Below, one piece after another: positions 22,801 through 34,800 of a DNA stretch of 64,000 bases. Both the position numbers and the translations under genes were made by a program. The stretch spans positions 496,001 to 560,000 of the forward strand of contig JASPKZ010003441.1 of the NCBI GenBank assembly GCA_030220185.1. The letters run 5' to 3'. The number at the start of each line of letters is the position of its first letter. Within the stretch, counting starts at the first letter, position 1. The notes below the pieces were generated by a model. It had not been told where the DNA came from. It did not search any database and saw nothing but the letters and a program-made list of their open reading frames with translations. This DNA comes from Diploptera punctata (Eukaryota > Arthropoda > Insecta > Blattodea > Blaberidae).

Positions 22801-25800
22801 GTTTCAATGTTAATGAATCAAGAAATCCAAAGGCAAAATAAGGAATTATATCGCAGAATTCACAGCTGAATATTAATAAGTCCTTGCCTAAACCTGATAG
22901 AAACTGTTCAAAATCTCTCATCATTTTATTTTATTTTATTCTGTAACATTGGAATCTATCCCCTATATACCCATACAAATTACCATTCCATATTCGCGGT
23001 TTCCGTATTTGCGGCATATTTGTGGAACATATCCCCCGCGAATAAGGAGTTTTTTACTGTATAGATTCAGCCTCATTACACACCCGTTATGCAAAACACA
23101 GATATGTGTCTTGCTAATAACAATTGCATTGTAAAATCTTAAATTAGTTAGTTCTGAGACCGATGTTTCACAAGTAGTGTTCTGAATTTACAGAATAAAG
23201 ATGACTGAAACATATGTATCATTCTCATTAAGGGAAAAAGTGAAAGTGATTGAAGGTAAATCTCCAAACATTTTCGGACCGATGCTCCAAAGTTAAGCTT
23301 TAGCTCTTGTTAAATTCCTAAGGGAATAATGATTTCAAGGAATCCTCAGGTTGGCTGGACGGTTTTAAAAGACGACACAATGTAGTGTGGAATGAAATTT
23401 GCAGGGAATCAAGGAATGTGAACGAAAGTGTAGTTCGAAACTGCATACTTGAATTTCAGAATACGCGCCTAAGAGACATTTTTAACGCTGACGAAATGGG
23501 ACTGTTTTTTTTTTTTTGCGCGATACCAATGAAGTTGCTCATGCATACTATACTCCACTTTTCAACGGCAGCGGAACTACAGTTAATCCAAGGTACATAA
23601 AAGACATATACGGTGCTCTATAATCTATGATTATTAATAAGTTTTAGTTTTTTTTATAATGCAGACTTTGTCCAATGTGGAAAAAAATTGGTCCCATGTG
23701 ATTCCGCTTTGAACAAGTTTTACTGTGACGATTTTTATTATTAATTTAACACTTCTCATAGAAGGATAAATTATATTTGAAGAGAAAAATTTTCGCCTAG
23801 ACCGGGACTCGAACCCGGGACCCTTGGCTTTCCGGGCCAAGTGCTCTACCAACTGAGCTACCGAGGCGAGTTACGATCTAGACGCAAATTTTTCTCTTAT
23901 GTATGTTGTAATTCCCTCGCGCCAAATGCTTGAAACCATAGCTTCTATCTTTGCAAATGGCGGCTTCTTAGTTAAGAAGACATTTATTGGGAATTTAACA
24001 CTACTTTATAGCCAGTAGGGCTTCTATTGACGATTTTTATTATTAATTTAACACTTCTCATAGAAGGATAAATTATATTTGAAGAGAAAAATTTTCGCCT
24101 AGACCGGGACTCGAACCCGGGACCCTTGGCTTTCCGGGCCAAGTGCTCTACCAACTGAGCTACCGAGGCGAGTTACGATCTAGACGCAAATTTTTCTCTT
24201 ATGTATGTTGTAATTCCCTCGCGCCAAATGCTTGAAACCATAGCTTCTATCTTTGCAAATGGCGGCTTCTTAGTTAAGAAGACATTTATTGGGAATTTAA
24301 CACTACTTTATAGCCAGTAGGGCTTCTATTGACGATTTTTATTATTAATTTAACACTTCTCATAGAAGGATAAATTATATTTGAAGAGAAAAATTTTCGC
24401 CTAGACCGGGACTCGAACCCGGGACCCTTGGCTTTCCGGGCCAAGTGCTCTACCAACTGAGCTACCGAGGCGAGTTACGATCTAGACGCAAATTTTTCTC
24501 TTATGTATGTTGTAATTCCCTCGCGCCAAATGCTTGAAACCATAGCTTCTATCTTACAACATACATAAGAGAAAAATTTGCGTCTAGATCGTAACTCGCC
24601 TCGGTAGCTCAGTTGGTAGAGCACTTGGCCCGGAAAGCCAAGGGTCCCGGGTTCGAGTCCCGGTCTAGGCGAAAATTTTTCTCTTCAAATATAAGTTTTA
24701 CTGTATTTAGCTTTATTGATATTTACTTTCAGCCTCAGTTTCTTAATATTATTATTGTTATTATTAAATAAAATCTGTGTGTTGGGTTGTAATATTTCCT
24801 CACTGTCGCGTAATAATGCATATCAGCATGTACCAACATTTGATTGATTCCATTGAGTTGTATGCCATCTGTATCCTCTAATGATTTCTTTACATGTTGT
24901 ACTATTCTAAAAACTATATAAGTTCAATTATTTTATAGAAGAAGAAAAGAGACTTCTTCAGAAGGAAGGTGTAAGATTGCCTTCACATTATCCACTCACA
25001 AAACATGAAGAACGTGAATTAAAGAGAATCAGAAGGAAAATTCGCAACAAAATATCAGCACAGGATTCTCGCAAAAGAAAGAAGGAGTACATCGATGGCT
25101 TGGAAGAAAGGTACTGTATGACTTGTTATTGTTATATTGGATAATACATAGGAAGTTTTACACATCAATACAGATGGTAGAAGAGTCCAAATGGATATTT
25201 CTCCCGATTTAGAGTAGTGGTTAACATACTCAGCTCTGATAAGGGTTTATGGTATTTTTGTTAATATACGGTATGGAGATATTTGTTATTTTTAGGAAAT
25301 AATACTATGAGTTTTTATTTAACAATCATTAATTGAATCGGATTTTACACTTCACCTCATATTTTGTATCCTTCCTAGGACTAGTTAAAGGAATTTTTCC
25401 TCATAGTCATCATCAAATTGGCACTGGAAAATCATTTTAGAATTAGTAAACTATGAAAGTGAACAAGAATGAGGAAAGTAGCAGGGACAAAAAATCAGGA
25501 ATTTATCAGATAAAATGTAGGGATTTTGAAAAAAAAAAATCTACATAGGAAAAAAACAAAAAAAAACATTTAACATCAGAATGTTAAAAAAAAAAGTAAA
25601 AAATAGCAAAACAGAAAAATTTGCAATAGCTGCACAACACTTGGTCAGAAAAGCACAGAATTGAGATAAAGACAAAATTAATGAAACAACTTACTTCCAA
25701 AAATACAAAGACAATATATTTCAATCATAGTAATATCTTTATATTCTTAATATTACTTTAATAAATAATATATTTACTTTTTTTTACTAATTCACACTAT

Positions 25801-28800
25801 GAGGTATTATTTATTTAGGTAATATTCTTCTTCTATTTAAACTAGTTTCTGACCTTTCTACTGTAATCTGTAATTTTACTGAAAATTAGAATGAAGTGAA
25901 GTGTAAAATGTGATACATTTAATCTTTATTAGAATGTGCACATTAAAATATTGTATTTCTGAAACATGTCATATAAAAAAGGTTAATTATCTTTTCTGTT
26001 CCAAATGGCCAAATCTTAATATACGATATAAATTCCCCAAGAAAAATATTTGATTTGAAGTTTCATTGGTTCATGAAGAGTACACAAATTGTAGCTATCA
26101 AATCATAAGTCAGATGCCAGTTGACCGTTAGGAAAAATTCCTTGAAACTAGTCCAAGGAAGGATACAAAATATGAGGTGATGCATAAAATCTGATTCATT
26201 TAAAGAATTTAATATTTATTTATTCTAACGACTGGAACATGAAATTCATCAATTTTCCAAACTGTAACAAATGTTTGTTTAAGCTTCCCAATATCTTTCA
26301 ATTTCTTGTGGAGACTATTTAACTCATGCCCCAAATGGGAGTCAATGACCAATTACATTTCAATGAATTTTGATTTATAACCAATCACAGTCGTGTTTCA
26401 CCTCGGATTTATCAACTCAAGTTTATCATATTAAAGAAAGCTCCTCCTTTTTAACATTCTGAATAGGTCAGAGCATTATTTTGCAGTGACTGACTATCTA
26501 AGAAATATGTTGAATATAACAATTTATATATTAAGATGTCAGAATCCATCGACTGCGGTGGACTAGTGGTTATGCTCCTTGCCTCTGGTCCCGAGGGTCG
26601 CAGGTTCAAACCCAGCCGGGGTTGATGGATTTTTTTAGGATGGAAAAATCCAAGGAGCAAGTCCTCCGGGAGGGATTTTAAGCCGTGGGTCTCAAGTCTG
26701 AAGATTTTCAGGCTCGTAAAAGATTCTTAAGCCTGAATGAGAAGGCCTCTAAGCAAAATTTGCCAAATTTTACCGTCCTAGTACTACCTTGGTTTCCTAG
26801 ATGTCAGTATGAGGCGGAACGCTGACCATGGACCACTCAAAAGACATCTATATGGTAACAAGTGTAACTAAATTAGTATGGTTCAAATTCTTCCCTGTAG
26901 GGGGAGAGCGCCTAAATCTCTGTTAAGGGAACATGGGCTTACAAGAAGAAAGAAGAATCCTAGAATGCAAGTGGCTCCCAGATTGTATATATAGTGCATG
27001 AATGTAACCAGATACTGCTTGCGGGATATAATATAAAAACATTTGTAGCAATTGATTATACCACAAATAAATAAACTACTGTTTACACTTTCTTAAACAT
27101 ATTATTTCCCAGGTATTTACATTCCAGAAAAATATAATTGACATATTTACATCATAGGACATCAGAAATTAATATAATAACATATAATATTGGTTATAAA
27201 CAGTTTGATGTGTTTCATTTTTTCTCCACTAGGGTGCATTCTTACAATATTGCAATCCTTTGGCAATAAATAATAAGATCTGGTTGCAGTGATGAACAAA
27301 TGTAACACAATAAACATTTCTCATTTGTTATCAAACATCGCCATTTACATTAAATATATAAATATTCTTCTTCTTCTTCCTTCCAAGTATTAGGCCAAGG
27401 CCTGTTACGATCCTATAGAAAATTTCTGGGAAATTCTCGTATAAGACTTGAAAGCATAATAATAGTCCCTTCAATTGGTTGCTGGCCAAAGGAAGGCAAG
27501 ACCAGTGATGGGGCTGCCATCTTATAGCCTCTGGTCAGGCTTTTCTGGAGAAGAAAAGAGAATAAAGGAAAGAAGAAAGGAATGACTCCCTAGCCCTCGG
27601 ATGCCCTAATAGCGAAAAAGAACTATATTTAAATAATGATTTATGATTATATTATTTTTGGTCTGGACATCTTACCTCAATATTAATGTTGATTTGTTCT
27701 TGGACATGTTTCAAAACAATTCTGTTTTATCGTCAGCTTTCCCAGACTGGTTTTATTTATGTTGCATTATGTTGCACCACCTGGATGTCGATGTCAGCTC
27801 CATCCTGTGGTTGGCCAAAGAACCTCCAAACAAGGTCACCCTCCATCGGAATATCAAAATTCATAACTCTGTTTCTGTTCTTCTGAATATAAATTTTTTC
27901 CCAAATAGTCAGCTCTTTTGTATTTTCTAACTGTTTTAATAATTTAGTGTCTGAATTTATATTATGTTTTTCAGACCAAACATGAGCAGCAACTGCAGAT
28001 TTTTCAATTTCTCCATTTTTAATATTTCTTATGTGTTCTTTGGTTCTAATTTTTAGGTTTCTTTTTGTTTTCCCTATATATATCTTTTCACAACCCATGC
28101 ATTCAATTTGATATATTCCTGACTTTTTATTTTTATCAGTTTTTTCATTTTTGTTGGTTTTTATTAGTTTATTTAAACTGTAGTTATTTTTTGTTGCTAA
28201 TTTAATATTAAACTTCTCAAATATATTTTGAAATTTATTATGTACCCAGGGGTGATATGTGAATTTCCTATATTTTTTCATAGGTGGTTCTTCTTTTTCA
28301 AGATTACTTCTGTTTATCATTTTTTGTTTTTTATACTTTTCTATCCTTTTATGTACCATTTTTTCATCAAACCCATTTTCTCTTGCTACTTTGATTATGT
28401 GTTTTTTCTCATGTTTGAAATCTTCTTCGTTTAAGGGTAAGTTTACCAATCTATGAGTTAAACTATTAAATGCTGCTAATTTATGTCCAATTGGATTGAA
28501 CCCTGTTGATTTTATAAAATTTTCCGTATGAGTTTCTTTCCTATGAATCTTGAATTCAATTTTTCTTTTCTTCGTTTCTGACCAATTTAAGATCCAAAAA
28601 AGGTATTTGTTTATTGTCTTCTATTTCTTTGGTGAATTTAATGTTTGTACTCTATAAATTTAATAGTTTTAGGGAATCTTCTACATATTGTTTATTTTTT
28701 ATTATTTCACCCACCTCATACTTCATAAATCATAGCAGACCCTGGGTTTCTTCACGTAATTTGTGACATTGTCAATGCTGCGTCACGTTCACAACTGACG

Positions 28801-31800
28801 TCCAACGGCCAGTTGTGAACGTGACGCAGCATTGACAATGTCACAAATTACGTGAAGAAACCCAGGGTCTGCTATGATTTATGAAGTATGAGGTGAGTGA
28901 AATAATAAAAAATAAACAATATTAAAGAACCTCATAGTGTTATTTCCTATCTACATAACTTAATCTTCTACATGTTTTTCTTTAACAATACAAATTATAT
29001 CATCAACATATCTACTCCAAAATTTAAACATTGTGGGATGTGCTTTAGTGATTTTACATTCAAAATCGCTCATAAATAAATTTGCCAGGAAAGGTGATAA
29101 TGGGTTTCCCATTGAGAGCCCTGATTTTTGTCTATAGAAACTCCCATTGAATGTAAAAAACATTTGGTCAATGCATAACTCAGTTAATTTCAAATAATCT
29201 TCTTTGATCTCCCTGTCTATGTTGTTTTTTCTTAACCAATTGTTCAGTATCTCCAAAGTTTTTTGTTTCGGTACATTTGTGAATAGTGAAACTACATCAA
29301 ACGAAACCAACCTATCTGTGGGTTCAATTTCCACTTTTTCTAATTTCTTAACTAATTCCAATGAATTTTCAATCTGCAGACTTTCAAAATTATTAATTCT
29401 TTTAAATTGATTATTCAGCCATTTCAAAATTTTGTAGGTTGGTGATCCAATATTGTTAATTATTGGCCTCATTTGGTTTCCAGGTTTGTGAATTTTTGGA
29501 AGTCCATGTATATTAGGGTTTCTTGGGTTGCTTACTTTTAATTGAAATTTTTCTTTCTTGGATAGAATTTTAACATTTTTAAAACAGTTTTCCACTTTTT
29601 TTATGGTTTTTGGTAGGGGGTCATTCTTAATTTTTTCATACTTCTGGACAAAGAAGATTATCAAAATAGAATGGAAGAACTTTTGAAAGGAAAAGAGTAT
29701 GAAAAAATTAAGAATGACCCCCTACCTAAAACCATAAAAAAGGTGGAAAACTGTTTTAAAAATGTTAAAATTCTATCCAAGAAAGAAAAAATTTCAATTA
29801 AAAGTAAGCAACCCAAGAAACCCTAATATACATGGACTTCCAAAAATTCACAAACCTGGAAACCAAATGAGGCCAATAATTAACAATATTGGATCACCAA
29901 CCTACAAAATTTCGAAATGGCTGAATAATCAATTTAAAAGAATTAATAATTTTGAAAGTCTGTAGATTGAAAATTCATTGGAATTAGTTAAGAAATTAGA
30001 AAAAGTGGAAATTGAACCCACAGATAGGTTGGTTTCGTTTGATGTAGTTTCACTATTCACAAATGTACCAAAACAAAAAACATTGGAGATATTGAACAAT
30101 TGGTTAAGAAAAAACAACATAGACAGGGAGATCAAAGAAGATTATTTGAAATTAACTGAGTTATGCATTGACCAAATGTTTTTTACATTCAATGGGAGTT
30201 TCTATAGACAAAAATCAGGGCTCTCAATGGGAAACCCATTATCACCTTTCCTGGCAAATTTATTTATGAGCGATTTTGAATGTAACATCACTAAAGCACA
30301 TCCCACAATGTTTAAATTTTGGAGTAGATATGTTGATGATATAATTTGTATTGTTAAAGAAAAACATGTAGAAGATTCCCTAAAACTATTAAATTTACAG
30401 AGTACAAACATTAAATTCACCAAAGAAATAGAAGACAATAAACAAATACCTTTTTTGGATCTTAAATTGGTCAGAATAGAAGAAAAAAGAAAAATTGAAT
30501 TCAAGATTCATAGGAAAGAAACTCATACGGAAAATTTTATAAAATCAACAGGGTTCAATCCAATTGGACATAAATTAGCAGCATTTAATAGTTTAACTCA
30601 TAGATTGGTAAACTTACCCTTAAACGAAGAAGATTTCAAACATGAGAAAAAACACATAATCAAAGTAGCAAGAGAAAATGGGTTTGATGAAAAAATGGTA
30701 CATAAAAGGATAGAAAAGTATAAAAAACAAAAAATGATAAACAGAAGTAATCTTGAAAAAGAAGAACCACCTATGAAAAAATATAGGAAATTCACATATC
30801 ACCCTTGGGTACATAATAAATTTCAAAATATATTTGAGAAGTTTAATATTAAATTAGCACCAAAAAATAACTACAGTTTAAATAAACTAATAAAAACCAA
30901 CAAAAATGAAAAAACTGATAAAAATAAAAAGTCAGGAATATATCAAATTGAATGCATGGGTTTGTGAAAGATATATATAGGGAAAACAAAAAGAAACCTA
31001 AAAATTAGAACTAAAGAACACATAAGAAATATTAAAAATGGAGAAATTGAAAAATCTGCAGTGTTGCTGCTCATGTTTGGTCTGAAAAACATAATATAAA
31101 TTCAGACACTAAATTATTAAAACAGTTAGAAAATACAAAAGAGCTGACTATTTGGGAAAAAATTTATATTCAGAAGAACAGAAACAGAGTTATGAATTTT
31201 GATATTCCGATGGAGGGTGACCTTGTTTGGAGGTTCTTTGGCCAACCACAGGATGGAGCTGACATCGACATCCAGGTGGTGCAACATAATGCAACATAAA
31301 TAAAACCAGTTTGGGAAAGCTGACGATAAAACAGAATTGTTTTGAAACATGTCCAAGAACAAATCAACATTAATATTGAGGTAAGATGTCCAGACCAAAA
31401 ATAATATAATTAAAATAACCTCAAAATATAACTTCCTAAAATTAAATATTAATGATTTATGAGTAAACAGCTTAATTTTATTCGTTAAATAGTCCTAACA
31501 AATGCCACTCTTGATTTCCAAATTCTCTAGATAAACTTGTCACTTCGTGAATTTATCGATAATTTGGAAATCACTCTTGGCATTACTTATGATAAAAGTT
31601 CTGAGCAGTTCTGTCTGTCCATCTCTTTTTACCTACTGCAGAGAACATAATTAGCAGTTGGTATAAGTGTGTGCCCAGTGTTGAATCAAAACTGCGAGAC
31701 TGCTCTCTTTCTTGGCATGTCCTTCCATTATGGAAGTAATATAAGTGCACAGATTTTAAGTATAAATTCCTTGTGGTAAATATAGTAATATTAAAGGACA

Positions 31801-34800
31801 TGTGGCATGAATGGGGAATGAAAGTGGAGCATGAAAACTCATAGGAAGACTAGAAGAAAATCACACAGTAGGTAGACCAAGAGTGATATAAAAAAATTAA
31901 CCATGATTTGAGTGAGGTAAATTATACAGAGATTGAATGGAAAACATATTAGCTCCCGGATAGGGTTGTATGGGAAGCTTATTTGTGCATAACCATTAAC
32001 CTCTGGGTTTGTTAGTGCCAGTGAGTTAATTATATACAATGAAAATATTTTGTATAGAAATTAAAGTAAATTCTGGGGTGTTAACTTTATTATTAGTTAA
32101 CAGAAGATTACCCAGGCTGAATTTGTTAATTGGAGCTAATGTTATATTCAATTTTTTTTAAATCTTTTGAAATTTGTTATGTACTTCAGGATGGTAAGTA
32201 AATTTCTTGAATTTTTCATCTTTCTTGGAATCATGTTATAGGGTGGTGTATTCCTGTAATCTTTTTTTGTCTAAATTTCTTTAATTTATTCTTTATGTCT
32301 TCATCAAAACCATTTATTTTAGCAACATGTACAATGTGATTATATTCATTATCAAAATCTTCTACATTAAATAGAATATTTATTAATCTGTAATAGACTA
32401 TTGAAAATTGCATGTTTATGTGAAACATGATTAAAACCTGAAGATTTTACGTAGTTGCCCGTATGAGTGTCTTTTCTATAAATATTAAATTAAATTTTTT
32501 GCAGTTCATTTCTTATTAGGTATAAGTCTATAAATGGGATCTTGTTATCTTAACCTTTTTTTATTATATAGGAATTATCACTGTGAGGTTCATTTTTTAT
32601 TATATAGGAATTATCACTGTGAGGTTTTAATTTAATCTTGTTATCTTGTTCAATTTCAATAGTGAATTTTACTGACTCATCCCAGACAACAAAAAATCTG
32701 GAATTTATCAAATTAATTGCAAAGATTGCAATAAAGTATATATAGGAAAAACAAAAAGGAACTTAGAAACTCATAAAAAAGAACACTTTAGAAACATAAA
32801 AAATGGAGAAATTGAAAAATCAACTATAGCAGCACGTAGTTTATTAAAGAATCATGGAATTGAAAAAGAAGCAAAACTTTTGAAACATCTATCTAAACCT
32901 TCGGAATTAACAGTTTGGGAAAAGATATATATTCAAAGAAACCATACTAGAACCATGAAATTTGAGATTCTGAACGAACCAAGCTTGATTACAAAGTTCT
33001 TCAAAAATACACCAGATGGCAGTTTAGAAAATGACTCCTTCAAAAGTACACCAGATGGCAGTTTGGATAATTACTGGCAATAGAAAAAATCGACAGTCAT
33101 GAAAACAGCTGACGATGAAGAAGATGGTTCTCCGATACTGCGGTGCTGTGTTTAAAAAAAAATAGATGTATGAGGTAAGAAGAATTCACAGTTCATTTGA
33201 TTCTTATTAATGAAACTTCATAATGTTAAAATTCCCAAATTTATTAAATTAAATCAACAGTAGTTACTATTATAATTGTAATGATTATCATGGTTAAAGG
33301 CATATAAAGCTGTTTCTTCAGGAAAGGATCATTTTAATGGATTTTTTGGACCTGGCATTGACTATGGGGTGATGTCTAGTATGTAGAGAATCCAAAAATC
33401 CATTAAGGGATTCTTTCCTGAAGAAACAGCTTCAACATAGCCCGCCTTCATATGCCTTTAACCATAACACACATGAATCTATAACTATTGTTGAATGATA
33501 TGTAAGGACCATATGATAGCTATTGAGACACGAGTGTGACAGTAAGTTTTTCTACTTTGTAATAATTTTGCACCTGCTGTTCAGACCAATGAATATAAGA
33601 GACAGTAAGTATATTCTCTTCAAATATAATTTATCTTTCATTGAGAAATGTTAAGTGAATAATAAGAACATCATTAGAAGCCTTACTAGCTTTATAAAGT
33701 AATGTTAAAATTCCCAATAAATGTCTTCTTAACTAAGAGCCGCCATTTGAAAACATAGAAGCAATGGTTTCAAAAGCATTTGGCGATAGGGAATTACAAC
33801 ATATATAAGAGAAAAATTTGCGTCTAGATCGTAACTCGCCTCGGTAGCTCAGTTGGTAGAGCACTTGGCCCAGAAAGCCAAGGATCCTGGGTTCGAGTCC
33901 CGGTCTAGGCGAAAATTTTTCTCTTCAAATATATAATATTGACTGTTATGGCATGAGCATCTTAAAAAAAATCTTGGAGGTAGAAGAGAATATGAAAATG
34001 CATGTTGTGTTCTAATGCCATCCACTCCACTTTTTGTGCTTCAGGGGAAAAGGGGGGGTGAAATCCGAAGAAAAACCTACCTTGGCTCCCACAAACTCTA
34101 TACTGATGTAAAATCGAGGCCCAGGGGTGGAGGTGAATGTCTAATCACTTGTGCCACAAAAATTAAACAATTATAATAAATATGATAAAATAATGTTCTT
34201 ATTATTCATTTATAATTTCTCACTGAAGGATAAATTATATTTGAATAGAAAAATTATATGCTCAGACTGGGTGTTTCAACCCAGGACCTTTGACTATCTG
34301 GCCAATGAGCTATCTGGGCACTCCACTCTAAATGCAAATTTTTCTCTTTATATATTGTTAATTCCCGATCACCGAATGCTATGAGGCTTTGCTTCGATTA
34401 TGCAAATGGCAGCTTCTATTTTAAGAAGACTGTCCACCGCTGTGGTCTCTGGGTAGCGTGCTGCCTTGTCACGCAGCAGGCCTGGGTTCGATCCCCGGTC
34501 GGGACAGTTTTTCTGGGTGAGGTTTTTATTGGGGTTTTTCCTCACCTGTAAGACAAATGTCAGGAAAACTTTTAAGGCCCAAACAGTCCCCGAAATCATA
34601 TGGCCATCGCAATCATCATCATTCATATTCATCATCATCATCACCCATCATATCATCGGGGCAACGTAACCCCGCCTTCCAGGCGCCCCAACCTCAGAAC
34701 TGGGTTACAATTACGCCATGCCAGAAGAGAAACCAGGAATGTCGAAAGACAAACCTGGGGCATTTGAAAAAAAAAGAAGACTTTGATTGAGAATTTAAAC

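Larger units (their letters stand above)
23727..24692. mobile_element. tRNA-like array: three 302-bp tandem units plus one inverted unit
   Basis: Three direct units (starting 23727, 24029 and 24331, period 302) each hold a minus-strand tRNA-like sequence. A fourth, truncated unit in + orientation follows from about 24554. The whole is bounded by AAGTTTTACTGT at 23715-23726 and 24693-24704, a 12-bp target duplication inside the Tigger right end. Units are nearly identical, suggesting recent amplification or homogenisation. Each unit also carries a body with AATGGCGGCTTCTTAGTTAA and GAATTTAACACTACTTTATA. Confidence 0.85.
15723..24938 (+). other. Intron 3 (9.2 kb), transposon-rich
   Basis: Donor GTAAGT at 15723; acceptor TATTTTATAG ending at 24938. 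It contains LINE, MITE, Penelope-like, Tigger and tRNA-like insertions listed separately. The stretches 16200-16985, 17645-18725 and 19850-20210 hold nothing I recognise. Confidence 0.75.
27647..31449. mobile_element. Penelope-like retroelement, head-to-head pair, 13-bp target duplication
   Basis: Penelope-like elements encode a reverse transcriptase fused to a GIY-YIG endonuclease. Here two copies face away from each other: the left is read on the minus strand from about 29650 back to 27650, the right on the + strand from about 29690 to 31449. TAATGATTTATGA at 27634-27646 and 31450-31462 is the target duplication. The arms are nearly identical, so the whole is a palindrome of about 1.7 kb per arm. 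The left arm is interrupted by a 275-bp hairpin (28687-28961). Both arms end outward in a hammerhead motif. Confidence 0.9.
26310..31590. mobile_element. Foldback element family A, copy 3, carrying nested insertions
   Basis: The family A sequence starts with GACTATTTAACTCATGCCCC near 26309 and resumes between insertions (26965-27365, 27628-27646), ending with ATTTGGAAATCACTCTTGGC near 31565. Inside it sit SINE-2 (26535-26970), SINE-3 (27364-27627) and a 3.8-kb Penelope-like element (27647-31449). The order of insertion can be read directly. Confidence 0.75.
32100..33245. mobile_element. Penelope-like element, head-to-head fragments
   Basis: 32170-32530 reads Penelope blocks on the minus strand ([34 protein letters not shown]). 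From 32690 to 33083 the + strand reads [20 protein letters not shown] (one base off frame) and [20 protein letters not shown], ending in a duplicated STPDGSL.N. Between them, GGAATTATCACTGTGAGGTT occurs twice (about 32570 and 32610). The right end has the hammerhead-like GAUA variant and tail. Confidence 0.75.

Noticed and set aside
23795..24670. Genuine tRNA gene cluster
   Set aside because: Identical copies inside a bounded insertion, C33, an extra base before the anticodon stem and a serine anticodon on a class I body argue for mobile tRNA-like elements, although polymerase III transcription is possible.
30202..30504. 100-codon minus-strand frame opposite the Penelope RT
   Set aside because: Antisense shadow of the RT/linker coding sequence; the + strand carries all RT motifs.
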